Shown piece by piece: positions 1 to 8,754 of a stretch of 64,000 nt of DNA. Each line of letters opens with the position of its first letter. Position 1 is the first letter of the stretch. The notes under the pieces are model-generated. The model was not told the origin of the DNA, made no database searches, and saw nothing but the letters and a program-made list of their open reading frames with translations. The position numbers and the translations under genes were made by a program. Source of the DNA: Halomonas sp. THAF5a (lineage in GTDB: Bacteria; Pseudomonadota; Gammaproteobacteria; Pseudomonadales; Halomonadaceae); assembly GCF_009363755.1 (NCBI RefSeq), contig NZ_CP045417.1, positions 1,426,001 through 1,490,000 on the forward strand. Reading direction: 5' to 3'.

Positions 1-426
1 TACCTCGAGCGACAGCAGGAGTTGCAGGAGCAGCTGAACCGCGCGCAGGCGCTGGGCGATGCCGAAGCGCAGAGGCTGGCTCAGCAGGCCCTGCAGGCCG
101 CCGAGCGCAATCACGAGCTGCGCATGCGTCAGATCCGCGAGGAGAGCGAGGCCGAGAAGCGGGCCGCCCTCCAGCGTGAACGCGAGGCCGCCAGTCGTCG
201 CCAGCGCGATGAGGTGAACCAGCGCGAGCGGGAGGCCTTCGAGCGCGACCAGACGGCCCAGCAGGTGACTGCCACCCGACAGGCGGCACTGGCCGCCCAG
301 CCCACCCGGGCCACGCGCATCGAGCTGGTCACGCCCAACGGTACCGCCAACCTCACCGCCGATAACGAGCGCAGCGAGCAGCTGCTAATCGATGCCCTGG
401 GCCGCGACGCCCGCCGAGCCTACTAG
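1..426 (+). CDS. Phage tail protein, C-terminal part (probable tape-measure protein)
   Basis: The reading frame is already open at base 1, so only the C-terminal ~141 residues are visible; it stops at 424-426. The visible part is almost entirely charged heptad-like helix rich in Glu, Arg, Gln and Ala (roughly the first 95 residues), as in the coiled-coil regions of tape-measure proteins, followed by a short tail containing a RIELVTPNGTANL stretch. It is directly followed by tail genes on the same strand (8-bp gap). The position ahead of the distal tail genes and the coiled-coil composition support a tape-measure role, which would set tail length and line the tail tube; this is inferred from order and composition, not from a recognised domain. 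The in-frame TTG at 22 is not taken as the start. Confidence 0.6.
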   Translation, partial: YLERQQELQEQLNRAQALGDAEAQRLAQQALQAAERNHELRMRQIREESEAEKRAALQREREAASRRQRDEVNQREREAFERDQTAQQVTATRQAALAAQPTRATRIELVTPNGTANLTADNERSEQLLIDALGRDARRAY

Positions 427-434
427 GAACGCCC

Positions 435-824
435 ATGATCACCCTGACCCATGCCGGCGGCGCCATCACGCTGCCGGAGGATCTCGCCTGGCCGGACGAG
501 TTCGACTGGAGCCCGGTGGCCGCCGCCGAGCAGCGCACCCTGAGCGGCGCGCTGATCATCCAGCACAGCACCCGCCAGAGCGGCCGGCCGATCACCCTGG
601 CCAGCCAAGGCGCGAGCTGGTTCCCCCGCGCCCAGGTGCAGGCCCTGCAGACGCTGCTCGAGGAGGTCGCGCCGCTGACGCTCGACATCCACGGCCGTGC
701 GTTCACGGTGACCTGGCGCCGGGCCGGCAACGCCCAGCCGCTGGAGGCCACGCCGGTCTATCGCCTCGCCGATCCCGACGGCACCCATCCCTATCTCATC
801 ACCCTGCGGCTCCAGGAGATCTAG
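435..824 (+). CDS. Phage tail-associated protein, 129 aa
   Basis: A 129-residue protein starting at ATG 435, 8 bp after the putative tape-measure stop, and ending 4 bp before the next gene. It has no signal peptide or membrane segment. The sequence mixes short beta-like stretches (LTHAGGAITLP, FTVTWRRAG, YLITLRLQEI) with one central amphipathic helix around residues 72-82. Its size and position right after the tape measure fit a small distal-tail or tail-completion protein, as found in many siphophage tail modules, but I recognise no named family. Translationally linked expression with its neighbours is likely from the spacing. Confidence 0.65.
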   Translation: MITLTHAGGAITLPEDLAWPDEFDWSPVAAAEQRTLSGALIIQHSTRQSGRPITLASQGASWFPRAQVQALQTLLEEVAPLTLDIHGRAFTVTWRRAGNAQPLEATPVYRLADPDGTHPYLITLRLQEI

Positions 825-828
825 CCCC

Positions 829-3800
829 ATGCCGATCCTGCAAGGCGACATCAAGCTGCTCAAGTCGGAACGCATGACCGACAACGCCGACGGCGGCGGG
901 CGCATCACCGGCAACGAGATCGTCGACGGCCTCAGCAACGAGATCTTCAACGACGTCTCGGACCTGGATCGCGTCTACGGCCGCACCAACCTGCGCAAGG
1001 CCTTCGCCGCCGTGGAGACCGACGACACCGACTACTACTTCGGCGCGCACATGATCGTCGACCAGGCGCCGGACGACCCCAACGTCTCGGTGCTGATGTT
1101 CTCCACCGGCAGCCCCACCGACGAGCGAGCCAACGCCCGCAACCGCATCGAGGGCTACGTGGTGGCCGGGCCGCTGACGCGCATGCGCCTGTATGGCGAC
1201 CAGCTCGAGGGGCAGCGCTCGCTGCTCGCCTACCAGCGGGTCGGCGAGACCCCGCCGGACATCGGCGACGTGCTGCTGCTCTCCACCGAATCCGGCGAGG
1301 GCGCGGGCAACGAGCAGTACGTGCGCATCACCGGCGTGGAGACCCAGGACCAGGTGTTCACCGACGGCAGCGGCGACTTCACCCGCCAGGTGCTGACCAT
1401 CGACATCAGCACCGCGCTGACCGAGCGTTTCTCCGGGCACGAGCCGCGCCGCGACTCCCGCGCCCAGCCGGCCACCCTGCTGCGCCAGACCCAGGTGGCG
1501 GATGCCAGCCAGTATTACGGCGTCAGCCGCCTGGCCGTGGCCGCCAGCCTCGGCAGCAACCAGGTGCAGGTGGCGAGCGTCTATCAGCCCATCGTGCCCA
1601 GCACCCAGACCGAGAGCCCGGTCACCGACGTGCAGATCGGCGGCAACGTGGCCGTTGAGGTCGAGAGCGGCGGCATCACCCACGAGATCCCCCAGGTGGC
1701 CGAGACGCTGCAGATCGCCGTGGCCGTCAACAACCGCGGCTACAGCTACACGCGCAGCCTGCAGCCGCTGCCGGCCCCGGGCACCGTGGTGGTGGAGTAC
1801 CTGGCGCTGGGCAAGTGGTACACCCTGCGCGACGAGAACGGCACCGGCGAGCTCAGCGGCGCCGGCACCGGGCAGGTCAACTTCGCCACCGGCTCGGTCT
1901 CGATGACCCTGCAGGCGCTGCCCGACGTCGACTCCTCGATCCTCGTCTACTGGGGCACGCCGGTGCACTACGTCGACCGGGCCGGCTACCAGGTGCCGTT
2001 CGCCACGCCGTCGCTGCGCTTCACGCTCAACCAGGGCGGCGTGGTGCCGGGCAGCGTCACCGCCACCTGGCTCTCCGGGGGCGTCGAGGTCACGGCGACC
2101 GACGACGGCCTGGGCAACCTCTCCGGCGCCGCCACCGGGCGCATGGTCTACGGCTTCCAGGATGCCGCCAACGGCGACCGCGTGGGCGAGGTGTGGCTCG
2201 AGTTCAATGATGGCCAGTGGCCGGACGCCAACAGCAACGTGGTGGTGGACTACGAATACGGCGCGAGCGACACGGCGACCTTCAACCCCAGCAAGGACGG
2301 CAGCGGCTTCGTGCAGCTGCAGCTGCCCAACGCACCGCTCAAGCCCGGCAGCGTGGGCCTCGAGTGGACCGTCACCCGCCGCGACGTGGAGGCCAGCGGC
2401 TACACGATCGAATACACCACGGGTAACTGGACCATCGGCCAGGCGGCCGGCGGGGCCGGCAGCGAGACCTTCGAGGAGCGCCGCGAGGACGAGACCACCA
2501 TCCGCTACCGGGCCTACGACGATGGCGCCGGCGGCCTCAAGGGCTTCGCCGGCACCGTGGACTACGACACCGGCCTCGTGACGCTCGAGGTCGAGAAGGT
2601 CCACGACGTGCAGCGCTGGTCCCGCGGCGAGAACGGCTCGGACTGGGGCGAGACCAGCGTCACCGACGACTACGCCGACGGCTCGGCGATCATCGCCCGC
2701 TGGCAGCCCCAGGTGCTGGCCAGCACCACCGACAGCGTCTCCAGGAGCCCCAGCCCCCTGGCCCTCGATCTGCTGCCGCTGCTGCAGGATCTCATCGTGC
2801 CCGGCACGCTGCGCTTCACCTTTCGGGGCAGCACCTTCGAGGACCGCGACGGCCAGCTCTACCGCGACGTCGACCCGCAGACCGGCGCCGGCTTCTACAG
2901 CGGCACCATCGACTACGCCGCGGCCAGCGTGGTGCTCGAGGACTGGGGGGAGGGCGGTACCAACCAGGTGAGCATCGACAGCCTGGTCACGGTGTACGGC
3001 AACTGGACCGTCTATGACGTTTTCTTCCGCACCCCGGGCTCGCCCATCCAGGTCGGCGAGCTGACCCTGCTGGCCACCACCGCGGACGGCGAGCTGCTCA
3101 GCGGCCAGGCGCAGTTCAGCGGGCAGATCACCGGCGACGACCTCGAGGGCGAGGTCGACTACAGCACCGGCGTGGCCAGAGCGCGCTTCGGCGAGCTGGT
3201 GGACGACAGCACCCTGACCCCGGAGGAGAAGAACGAGCCCTGGTACGACCCGGCCGACGTCGAGAACGGCATGATCTGGCGGCCCCGCGCGGTGCTGCCC
3301 AGCACGGCGCGCTTCAACACCGTGGTGCTGACCAGCCTGCCGCTGGATGCCGAGCTGCTGGGCCTCGACCCGGTGCGCCTGCCGCCGGATGGCCGCGTGC
3401 CGATCTACCGCCCGGCCAACGTGGCAGTCGTCCACCACACCGCCAAGACGGCCTGGCCGTTGGGCACCCAGCCCGGCGACACGCTGGACGTCGGCCGTAC
3501 CCGCCTGGCGCTGCTGCACGTGGAGGACGCCAACGGCACCCGCCTGGGCGATGCGGAATACGCCGCCGACCTGGACGCCGGCACCGTCACCCTCGATGCC
3601 TCCTTCGTGCCCGGCGACTACAGCGAGCCGCTCTATGCGGTGCATCGCGTCGAGGACATGGTGCTGATCGGCGACGTGCAGATCGGCGGCACCCTGACGC
3701 TGATCGGCCAGCTCAGCCACGACTACCCGGCGGAGGAGACCCTGGTCAGCTCCGCGCTGATCGCCGGCGACCTGCAGGCGCGCTGGGCCAACCTGTTCGA

Positions 3801-4215
3801 CCAGGCCACCTGGACCAACACCTGGTCGGATTCGCTGATCGGCGACGAGACCAGTGCCGAGTACAACGCCACCACCTACCCGCTAACGGTGACCAATCGC
3901 GGGGCGATCACCGAGCGCTGGGCGCTGCGCTTCACCTCCACCAGCGGCGGCAACATCGTCGGCGAGAGCGTGGGCCAGATCGGCACCTTCTCGATCAACG
4001 CCGAGACGGCGCCCAACAACCCCAACACCGGCGTGCCCTATTTTCGCATCGCCGCCGGCGGCTGGGGCAGCGGCTGGTCCGCCGGCAACGTACTGCGCTT
4101 CAACACCATCGGCGCCAACGCCCCGCTGTGGCTCGCTCGCACCGTGCTGCAGGGCGAGGCCCAGGCCAGTGACTTCCAGTTCCGCCTGCAGGTGCGCGGC
4201 AACGTCGACGCCTGA
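829..4215 (+). CDS. Large phage structural protein with repeated beta modules, 1128 aa
   Basis: An 1128-residue protein in the middle of the tail operon. It is rich in Gly, Asp, Thr and Val with almost no Cys, and predicted to be nearly all beta. At least five sites share a G-x-hydrophobic-(D/N)-(Y/F)-x-(T/A)-G-x-hydrophobic pattern, at about residues 346, 573, 691, 771 and 909 (for example GTVDYDTGLVTL). This suggests tandem beta-sandwich modules as in tail fibres, tail-tip or baseplate wing proteins. The N-terminus (first ~210 residues) is different and may be the tail attachment part. It lies between a small tail gene and another tail protein. The exact role (tip protein versus fibre) cannot be fixed from sequence. 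Confidence 0.65.
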   Translation: MPILQGDIKLLKSERMTDNADGGGRITGNEIVDGLSNEIFNDVSDLDRVYGRTNLRKAFAAVETDDTDYYFGAHMIVDQAPDDPNVSVLMFSTGSPTDERANARNRIEGYVVAGPLTRMRLYGDQLEGQRSLLAYQRVGETPPDIGDVLLLSTESGEGAGNEQYVRITGVETQDQVFTDGSGDFTRQVLTIDISTALTERFSGHEPRRDSRAQPATLLRQTQVADASQYYGVSRLAVAASLGSNQVQVASVYQPIVPSTQTESPVTDVQIGGNVAVEVESGGITHEIPQVAETLQIAVAVNNRGYSYTRSLQPLPAPGTVVVEYLALGKWYTLRDENGTGELSGAGTGQVNFATGSVSMTLQALPDVDSSILVYWGTPVHYVDRAGYQVPFATPSLRFTLNQGGVVPGSVTATWLSGGVEVTATDDGLGNLSGAATGRMVYGFQDAANGDRVGEVWLEFNDGQWPDANSNVVVDYEYGASDTATFNPSKDGSGFVQLQLPNAPLKPGSVGLEWTVTRRDVEASGYTIEYTTGNWTIGQAAGGAGSETFEERREDETTIRYRAYDDGAGGLKGFAGTVDYDTGLVTLEVEKVHDVQRWSRGENGSDWGETSVTDDYADGSAIIARWQPQVLASTTDSVSRSPSPLALDLLPLLQDLIVPGTLRFTFRGSTFEDRDGQLYRDVDPQTGAGFYSGTIDYAAASVVLEDWGEGGTNQVSIDSLVTVYGNWTVYDVFFRTPGSPIQVGELTLLATTADGELLSGQAQFSGQITGDDLEGEVDYSTGVARARFGELVDDSTLTPEEKNEPWYDPADVENGMIWRPRAVLPSTARFNTVVLTSLPLDAELLGLDPVRLPPDGRVPIYRPANVAVVHHTAKTAWPLGTQPGDTLDVGRTRLALLHVEDANGTRLGDAEYAADLDAGTVTLDASFVPGDYSEPLYAVHRVEDMVLIGDVQIGGTLTLIGQLSHDYPAEETLVSSALIAGDLQARWANLFDQATWTNTWSDSLIGDETSAEYNATTYPLTVTNRGAITERWALRFTSTSGGNIVGESVGQIGTFSINAETAPNNPNTGVPYFRIAAGGWGSGWSAGNVLRFNTIGANAPLWLARTVLQGEAQASDFQFRLQVRGNVDA

Positions 4216-4238
4216 TCATCCTCCCGGAGAGCGATTCG

Positions 4239-5411
4239 ATGACATTCCCCGTCAAGCACTTCACTCACGACATGGGCGGCGCGCCCGTGCTCGGCGATAC
4301 CGCCGCCGGCGACTTCATCGGCCTGCTCAAGGCCTGCCTGGTGACCGGCTTCAATGTCACGCCGATCGGCACCATGACCTATGACGGCGGTACCGGCGAG
4401 GTCACCGTCGACGTCGGTACCGGCCACGGCTTCAAGAAATGGCAGGTGATCGCGATCACCGGCGCCGACCAGGCCGCCTACAACGGCGAGCACCGCGTCA
4501 CCGCCACCACCGACAGCACCTTCGCCTTCGTGCCCCCGTATGCCCCGGCCACCAGCCCGGCCACCGGGACGACCCTCGAGGCCAAGGCCGCCCCGGTGGG
4601 CGGCTGGACGATCGAGGCCGAAGACGCCACCAACCACAAGATCGCGCTGCGTCGCAGCGCGCCGGACGCCACCGACCACGTGCTGCTGGTCGAGAACACC
4701 GGCTATAGCGGCGACAGCGGCGTGAACGGCAACTTCGCCAACGTGCGGATCTGCGAGAGCTTCACCGACTTCGCCACCTTCGATGCCGTGGCCAGCTACT
4801 GGTGGGCGGCCAGCCACCGCTACGCCACGCCGGAGTGGCTGCTGGTGGCCGATGGCCATCTGCTCTACTGGATCCCGCGCTACGCCACACCGGGCAAGCG
4901 CGCCGCCTTCGTATGGGGCGACATCGAGACCGTGCGCCCCGGCGACGCCGCCCATTGCCTGGTCAACGGCTGCGACAAGGGCGGGGCCGGCGAATGGGAT
5001 GCCAACGATTCTCCCTACACCGGATTCACCACCATCGGCTCGAGCGATTTTCGCGGCATCGCCAGGGGATACCAGCAGCTGCCCGGTGAGCAGCCGTGGG
5101 AGATTTACGCCATCGGCGACTACCTCGGCGGCGACAAGCTGGCCTACCCGAACCCCGCGACCAATGGCTTCTACGTGGCCACCGGCAAGGTGATGGTCGT
5201 GGAGCAGGCCAGCCTGCGCGGCTTCATGCCGGGCCTGCTTCAGCCGCTACAGACCTCGAGCGTCTACCACGGCGCGGTGGTGGACAACCTGCCCGACCTG
5301 GAGGGCGTGCCGGTGCTGTTCTGGCTGGCCATGGACTCGCGCAGCAACGCCGGCACCGAACGCCTGATGGCCTGGCGGCTGGATGAATGGGCGCCGGAGG
5401 TGGGCGCATGA
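4239..5411 (+). CDS. Phage tail protein of unknown function, 390 aa
   Basis: A 390-residue protein with a good AGGAG-type site just upstream (ggagagcg before ATG 4239). It begins with a short segment typical of virion proteins (hydrophobic KHFTHDMGGAPVL) and then Gly/Ala/Thr-rich beta-predicted sequence; a stretch near residues 75-105 (HRVTATTDSTFAFVPPY) looks like an Ig-like strand pair. No catalytic motif or membrane segment is seen. Its stop overlaps the start of the next gene by four bases (ATGA at 5408-5411), showing it belongs to the tail operon and is probably translationally coupled to the tail-fibre gene. I do not recognise a named family. Confidence 0.6.
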   Translation: MTFPVKHFTHDMGGAPVLGDTAAGDFIGLLKACLVTGFNVTPIGTMTYDGGTGEVTVDVGTGHGFKKWQVIAITGADQAAYNGEHRVTATTDSTFAFVPPYAPATSPATGTTLEAKAAPVGGWTIEAEDATNHKIALRRSAPDATDHVLLVENTGYSGDSGVNGNFANVRICESFTDFATFDAVASYWWAASHRYATPEWLLVADGHLLYWIPRYATPGKRAAFVWGDIETVRPGDAAHCLVNGCDKGGAGEWDANDSPYTGFTTIGSSDFRGIARGYQQLPGEQPWEIYAIGDYLGGDKLAYPNPATNGFYVATGKVMVVEQASLRGFMPGLLQPLQTSSVYHGAVVDNLPDLEGVPVLFWLAMDSRSNAGTERLMAWRLDEWAPEVGA

Positions 5412-8290
5412 GCCTGATTGCCCGCTACAAGCTCGACGGCAACGCCAAGGACAGCGAGGGCACCGCCCACGGCACCGCCGCCGGCGTCACCTGGGCCCCC
5501 AGCCAGCTGATCAAGGGGGGTAAGGAGGCGCGCCTGGACGGCACCACCGGCCAGATCACGCTCGGCCTGCAGCTGACCGTTCAAACTACCTTCAGCTTGA
5601 TCGTCTGGGTGCGCCCCCACCCGGGCCAGGGCTGCCTGATCGCCCAGCATGACGGCACCAACGGGGTGCGTATCGAGCAGACCGCCACCGGAGAAATCCG
5701 CGCCTGGATCAACGGCACCAGCAGCCTGCTGGGCAGCTGGCAGCACGGCGAATATCACCGGGTATTCCTCGCTTACGACCAGGACGTGGCCACCCTGTAC
5801 CTGGACGGTGCCGAGGTGGGATCGATTAGCGAAACCGTGATCCTGCCCGACACCCCGCTGCTGGTGGGCAACAACCATGATGGCAGCGAGCCGATGGCGT
5901 GCGATGTGGTGGACGTGGAGATCAACGACGCCGTGGCGCCGCCGGAACAAAGTGCGGTACCGCCGGGATTCGACGTCCACTACACCATGGACAACGTGGC
6001 GGGAAGTACCCTGTATGACGAGACCGGGGGGTACAACGCCACCATCTATGGGGCAACCCAGGCCGAGGGCATCGACGGCCAGGCCCTGGAGTTTAGTGGC
6101 AACCATGTGGACACCGGCTACCGCACCAACGGCGGCGACTACACCATCGCCTTCTGGATGCGCCCCGCTGCGGGAAACAATAATGCGGCGATGTGCGCCG
6201 AGGCAGAAAGCACCAACAACAGCTATGGCCTTCTTTTCTGGTTGACCAACAACGGCAACACGCTGACCTTCGGTCATTTCAAGAGTGTGTCGGGTGACTA
6301 CGACCCCGTAGATGCTGATTTCGCGGGCTACGTGGATCGCTGGGTGCATGTGGCCGCGGTGCGAAAAAACGGCCAATACCACAAGATATTTATCGATGGC
6401 GTGGAGGCGGCAAGCGGCCCCTGTTCCGCCACCACATCAACATCGACTAACACCCTAAAGCTGGGTGGGAATGTTGATTATATTTCTGACAGCCGTCATT
6501 ACAGCGGCAGGATGGACGGTTTTTATGCCTACCCGGCAGCACTTAATGCAGACAAGGTAATGGCACTGCGCAATGATCTATACTCCACGATCCCCTTCGT
6601 GCTGGACGAGAATTTCATCGCCAATGATGAATGCGTTTCTCTGGATGCCTGGTCTGAACCGACGGGTGATGCCACCGTGGTGGGCAGCGAGATCGTCTAT
6701 CCGGCAGGGTCCGCCAGCTATCCCAGCAGCCGGCTTCTGACCATTCCGACAATTTCACCCGGGAAGGACTTCCTGATCTACTTCAAGATCCGGCAAGACC
6801 AAGCGTCGGGCCGGTACGCCTACCTTCAGATGGAGAATTCAAGCCAAGTTGCCAAGATCCATTTCATCCTTAATTACAACTGGCCAAACACGACCCCCGA
6901 GGTTGGCACGGTCAGCGTGTCCATGAACGGCGGTAACGAGCGATTTGTTCTGGAGACCGGCATCGACACCAGCGTTGGCGTCGAATACGTGATCCATATT
7001 GATGTTAACCGCTCGGCGATTTCCTTCTACAAGGTGACTCAGGCCGGGCTGGAGCTTAAGGGAAGCGGCGCGCACTTTTCTTCTGTGACAGACATAAGAA
7101 GAGTGAAGTTTAACCAGGGATCGGGAAGCGGTGACATGGAGGCGGCGCTGGATTATCTCAGCTTCTGCTACCCCAACTTTGTATCGATCGGCGACAGCAT
7201 CGCCGCCGGGCATAACCACTTCGACCCGAGCCCCAGCTTCTACCCTGGCATCGACAATGTGAAAAACAGCTGGCAGGGCAATATGTACTATGCCGGGCTG
7301 CGTAACGGCTTCGTCGTCAACAAGGGGATCGGCAGCCAGGATTCGGGGGAGCTATTGGCGCGGATCGGCGAGGCGACGAACCACAACGCCCGCTATATCT
7401 TCCTGCAGGCCTCGAACAACGACTATGGGGCGGCCATCGACCAGGCCAACCGAACCGACAACATCCAGGCCAGCCTGACCGCCATCAAGAACAGCGGCGC
7501 CCGGGGCGTGCTGCTGAACGCCCTCTACCCCAACGCCAATCACCCCGGCAACCCCGCCAACGCCCAGCAATACCTCGACTGGTGGAACAACTACCGCCCG
7601 ACCCTGAGCAACGTCTACCAGGCGATCGACATCAACCAGCCGGTAATCGACAGCGGGACCGGCTACATAGACGCCGCCTATTGCGAGACAGACGGCATCC
7701 ACCCCAATGAGGCCGGCTATATCGCCATCGGCACCTACGTGGAACAGGAGTTCAGCCACGTGGACGAGGAAGGCAGCATAGACCCGGGCGTGGAGATCCA
7801 GGCCCTGCTCGAGGAAGTGCCGGTAAAGAGCTTCCCCTACCTGGCGATGCGCGTGCTGCCCACCGACCAGCAGGCGGACGGCTACAATCCGCACCCTCAA
7901 GCGGTGCCCAACCCCACCGCCATTCCGCGCAGTGGACGTAGCCAGGTGCAGGGCGTCTCGGCGCTGCTAGCCCCTCCAGCGTGGTTCGACCAGCGCGACG
8001 GCAGTGGCGGCAGCCATCTCTCGCCAGCGGGCGTGGTCTCACGGCCCGATCGCCAGGGGCGGCTTAGGGGCAACATCACCGACCAGAACGGCCAGCCGGT
8101 ATCGCGCCGGGTGCGCTGCTTCGAGCGCCGCACGGGGCGCATCGTGCGCGAGATCTGGAGCAATGCCGCCGGCTACTACCAGTTCGACGACCTGGACCCG
8201 GGCAAGCGCTTCACCGTGGTGGCCCATGACTACAGCGGCACCTACAACGCCGTGATCGCCGACAACGCTCAGCCGGAGGTGCCCGCATGA
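5408..8290 (+). CDS. Phage tail fibre with LamG-like and SGNH/GDSL esterase domains, 960 aa
   Basis: The start ATG 5408 overlaps the previous stop (ATGA). Residues ~1-180 and ~185-400 look like two LamG/concanavalin-like jelly-roll domains (RYKLDGNAKDSEG and HYTMDNVAGSTLYDETG openings); ~405-590 is another beta domain. Residues ~590-785 form an SGNH hydrolase: GDS with Ser597, the Asn block around N670-N671, and DGIH at 762-765 giving the Asp/His pair. The last ~90 residues resemble a carboxypeptidase-regulatory-like beta fold (GNITDQNGQPVSRRV). A likely role is host surface-glycan binding plus removal of O-acyl groups during adsorption. The stretch ~6100-7170 is visibly less GC-rich than the rest, suggesting recent domain exchange. 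The C-terminus overlaps the next gene by 4 bp. Confidence 0.75.
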   Translation: MSLIARYKLDGNAKDSEGTAHGTAAGVTWAPSQLIKGGKEARLDGTTGQITLGLQLTVQTTFSLIVWVRPHPGQGCLIAQHDGTNGVRIEQTATGEIRAWINGTSSLLGSWQHGEYHRVFLAYDQDVATLYLDGAEVGSISETVILPDTPLLVGNNHDGSEPMACDVVDVEINDAVAPPEQSAVPPGFDVHYTMDNVAGSTLYDETGGYNATIYGATQAEGIDGQALEFSGNHVDTGYRTNGGDYTIAFWMRPAAGNNNAAMCAEAESTNNSYGLLFWLTNNGNTLTFGHFKSVSGDYDPVDADFAGYVDRWVHVAAVRKNGQYHKIFIDGVEAASGPCSATTSTSTNTLKLGGNVDYISDSRHYSGRMDGFYAYPAALNADKVMALRNDLYSTIPFVLDENFIANDECVSLDAWSEPTGDATVVGSEIVYPAGSASYPSSRLLTIPTISPGKDFLIYFKIRQDQASGRYAYLQMENSSQVAKIHFILNYNWPNTTPEVGTVSVSMNGGNERFVLETGIDTSVGVEYVIHIDVNRSAISFYKVTQAGLELKGSGAHFSSVTDIRRVKFNQGSGSGDMEAALDYLSFCYPNFVSIGDSIAAGHNHFDPSPSFYPGIDNVKNSWQGNMYYAGLRNGFVVNKGIGSQDSGELLARIGEATNHNARYIFLQASNNDYGAAIDQANRTDNIQASLTAIKNSGARGVLLNALYPNANHPGNPANAQQYLDWWNNYRPTLSNVYQAIDINQPVIDSGTGYIDAAYCETDGIHPNEAGYIAIGTYVEQEFSHVDEEGSIDPGVEIQALLEEVPVKSFPYLAMRVLPTDQQADGYNPHPQAVPNPTAIPRSGRSQVQGVSALLAPPAWFDQRDGSGGSHLSPAGVVSRPDRQGRLRGNITDQNGQPVSRRVRCFERRTGRIVREIWSNAAGYYQFDDLDPGKRFTVVAHDYSGTYNAVIADNAQPEVPA

Positions 8291-8709
8291 ATCTCGCTCT
8301 TGCCGTGAAAAACGCCCGGCTGCTGGCCATCGCCGATGCCGCCAACGCCGGGGCGGATGCCAGCAACCGGGCCACCCTGACCTTCTACGCCGACCCGATG
8401 CCGGCGGGCGCCGATGTGGCGCTCTCCGGCCAGCTCGAGCTGGCGGTGGTGGACTGCCCTTACCCGCTGGAGGCCAGCATCGAGAACGGGGTGATGACCC
8501 TGGCGGCCTTCGAGGAGGTGATGGCCACTGCCGAGGGCGTGGCCACCTGGGCGCGGCTGCGCGACGTGGCCGGCACCGCCGTGGCCGACCTCACCGTGGG
8601 CATGGAGGACGAGCAGGGCAACCCCACCGCGGCCATCACCATCACCCAGTCGCAGCTGTATGCCGGGGTGATCGTCGACATCACCGAAGGCGTGATCGTC
8701 GAGGCCTGA
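8287..8709 (+). CDS. Phage protein of unknown function, 140 aa
   Basis: A 140-residue acidic protein whose ATG (8287) overlaps the tail-fibre stop by four bases. It has a helical, Ala-rich start (residues ~1-40) and then beta-like stretches (GADVALSGQLELAVVD, AAITITQSQLYAGVIVDI). Its position immediately after the fibre gene and the coupled start suggest a fibre chaperone/assembly factor or a small decoration subunit, but no known motif supports either. Cytoplasmic by composition: no signal peptide or transmembrane segment. Confidence 0.6.
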   Translation: MNLALAVKNARLLAIADAANAGADASNRATLTFYADPMPAGADVALSGQLELAVVDCPYPLEASIENGVMTLAAFEEVMATAEGVATWARLRDVAGTAVADLTVGMEDEQGNPTAAITITQSQLYAGVIVDITEGVIVEA

Positions 8710-8754
8710 TAGCGGGCCCGATCGCGCGCCATAGCGCCCCAGCCAGGAGCCGGC

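Noticed and set aside
799..3720. 973-residue open frame on the minus strand, opposite the large tail protein
   Set aside because: His/Gly/Val/Ala-rich composition is the antisense reading of high-GC codons; the + strand gene has proper starts, spacing and neighbours.
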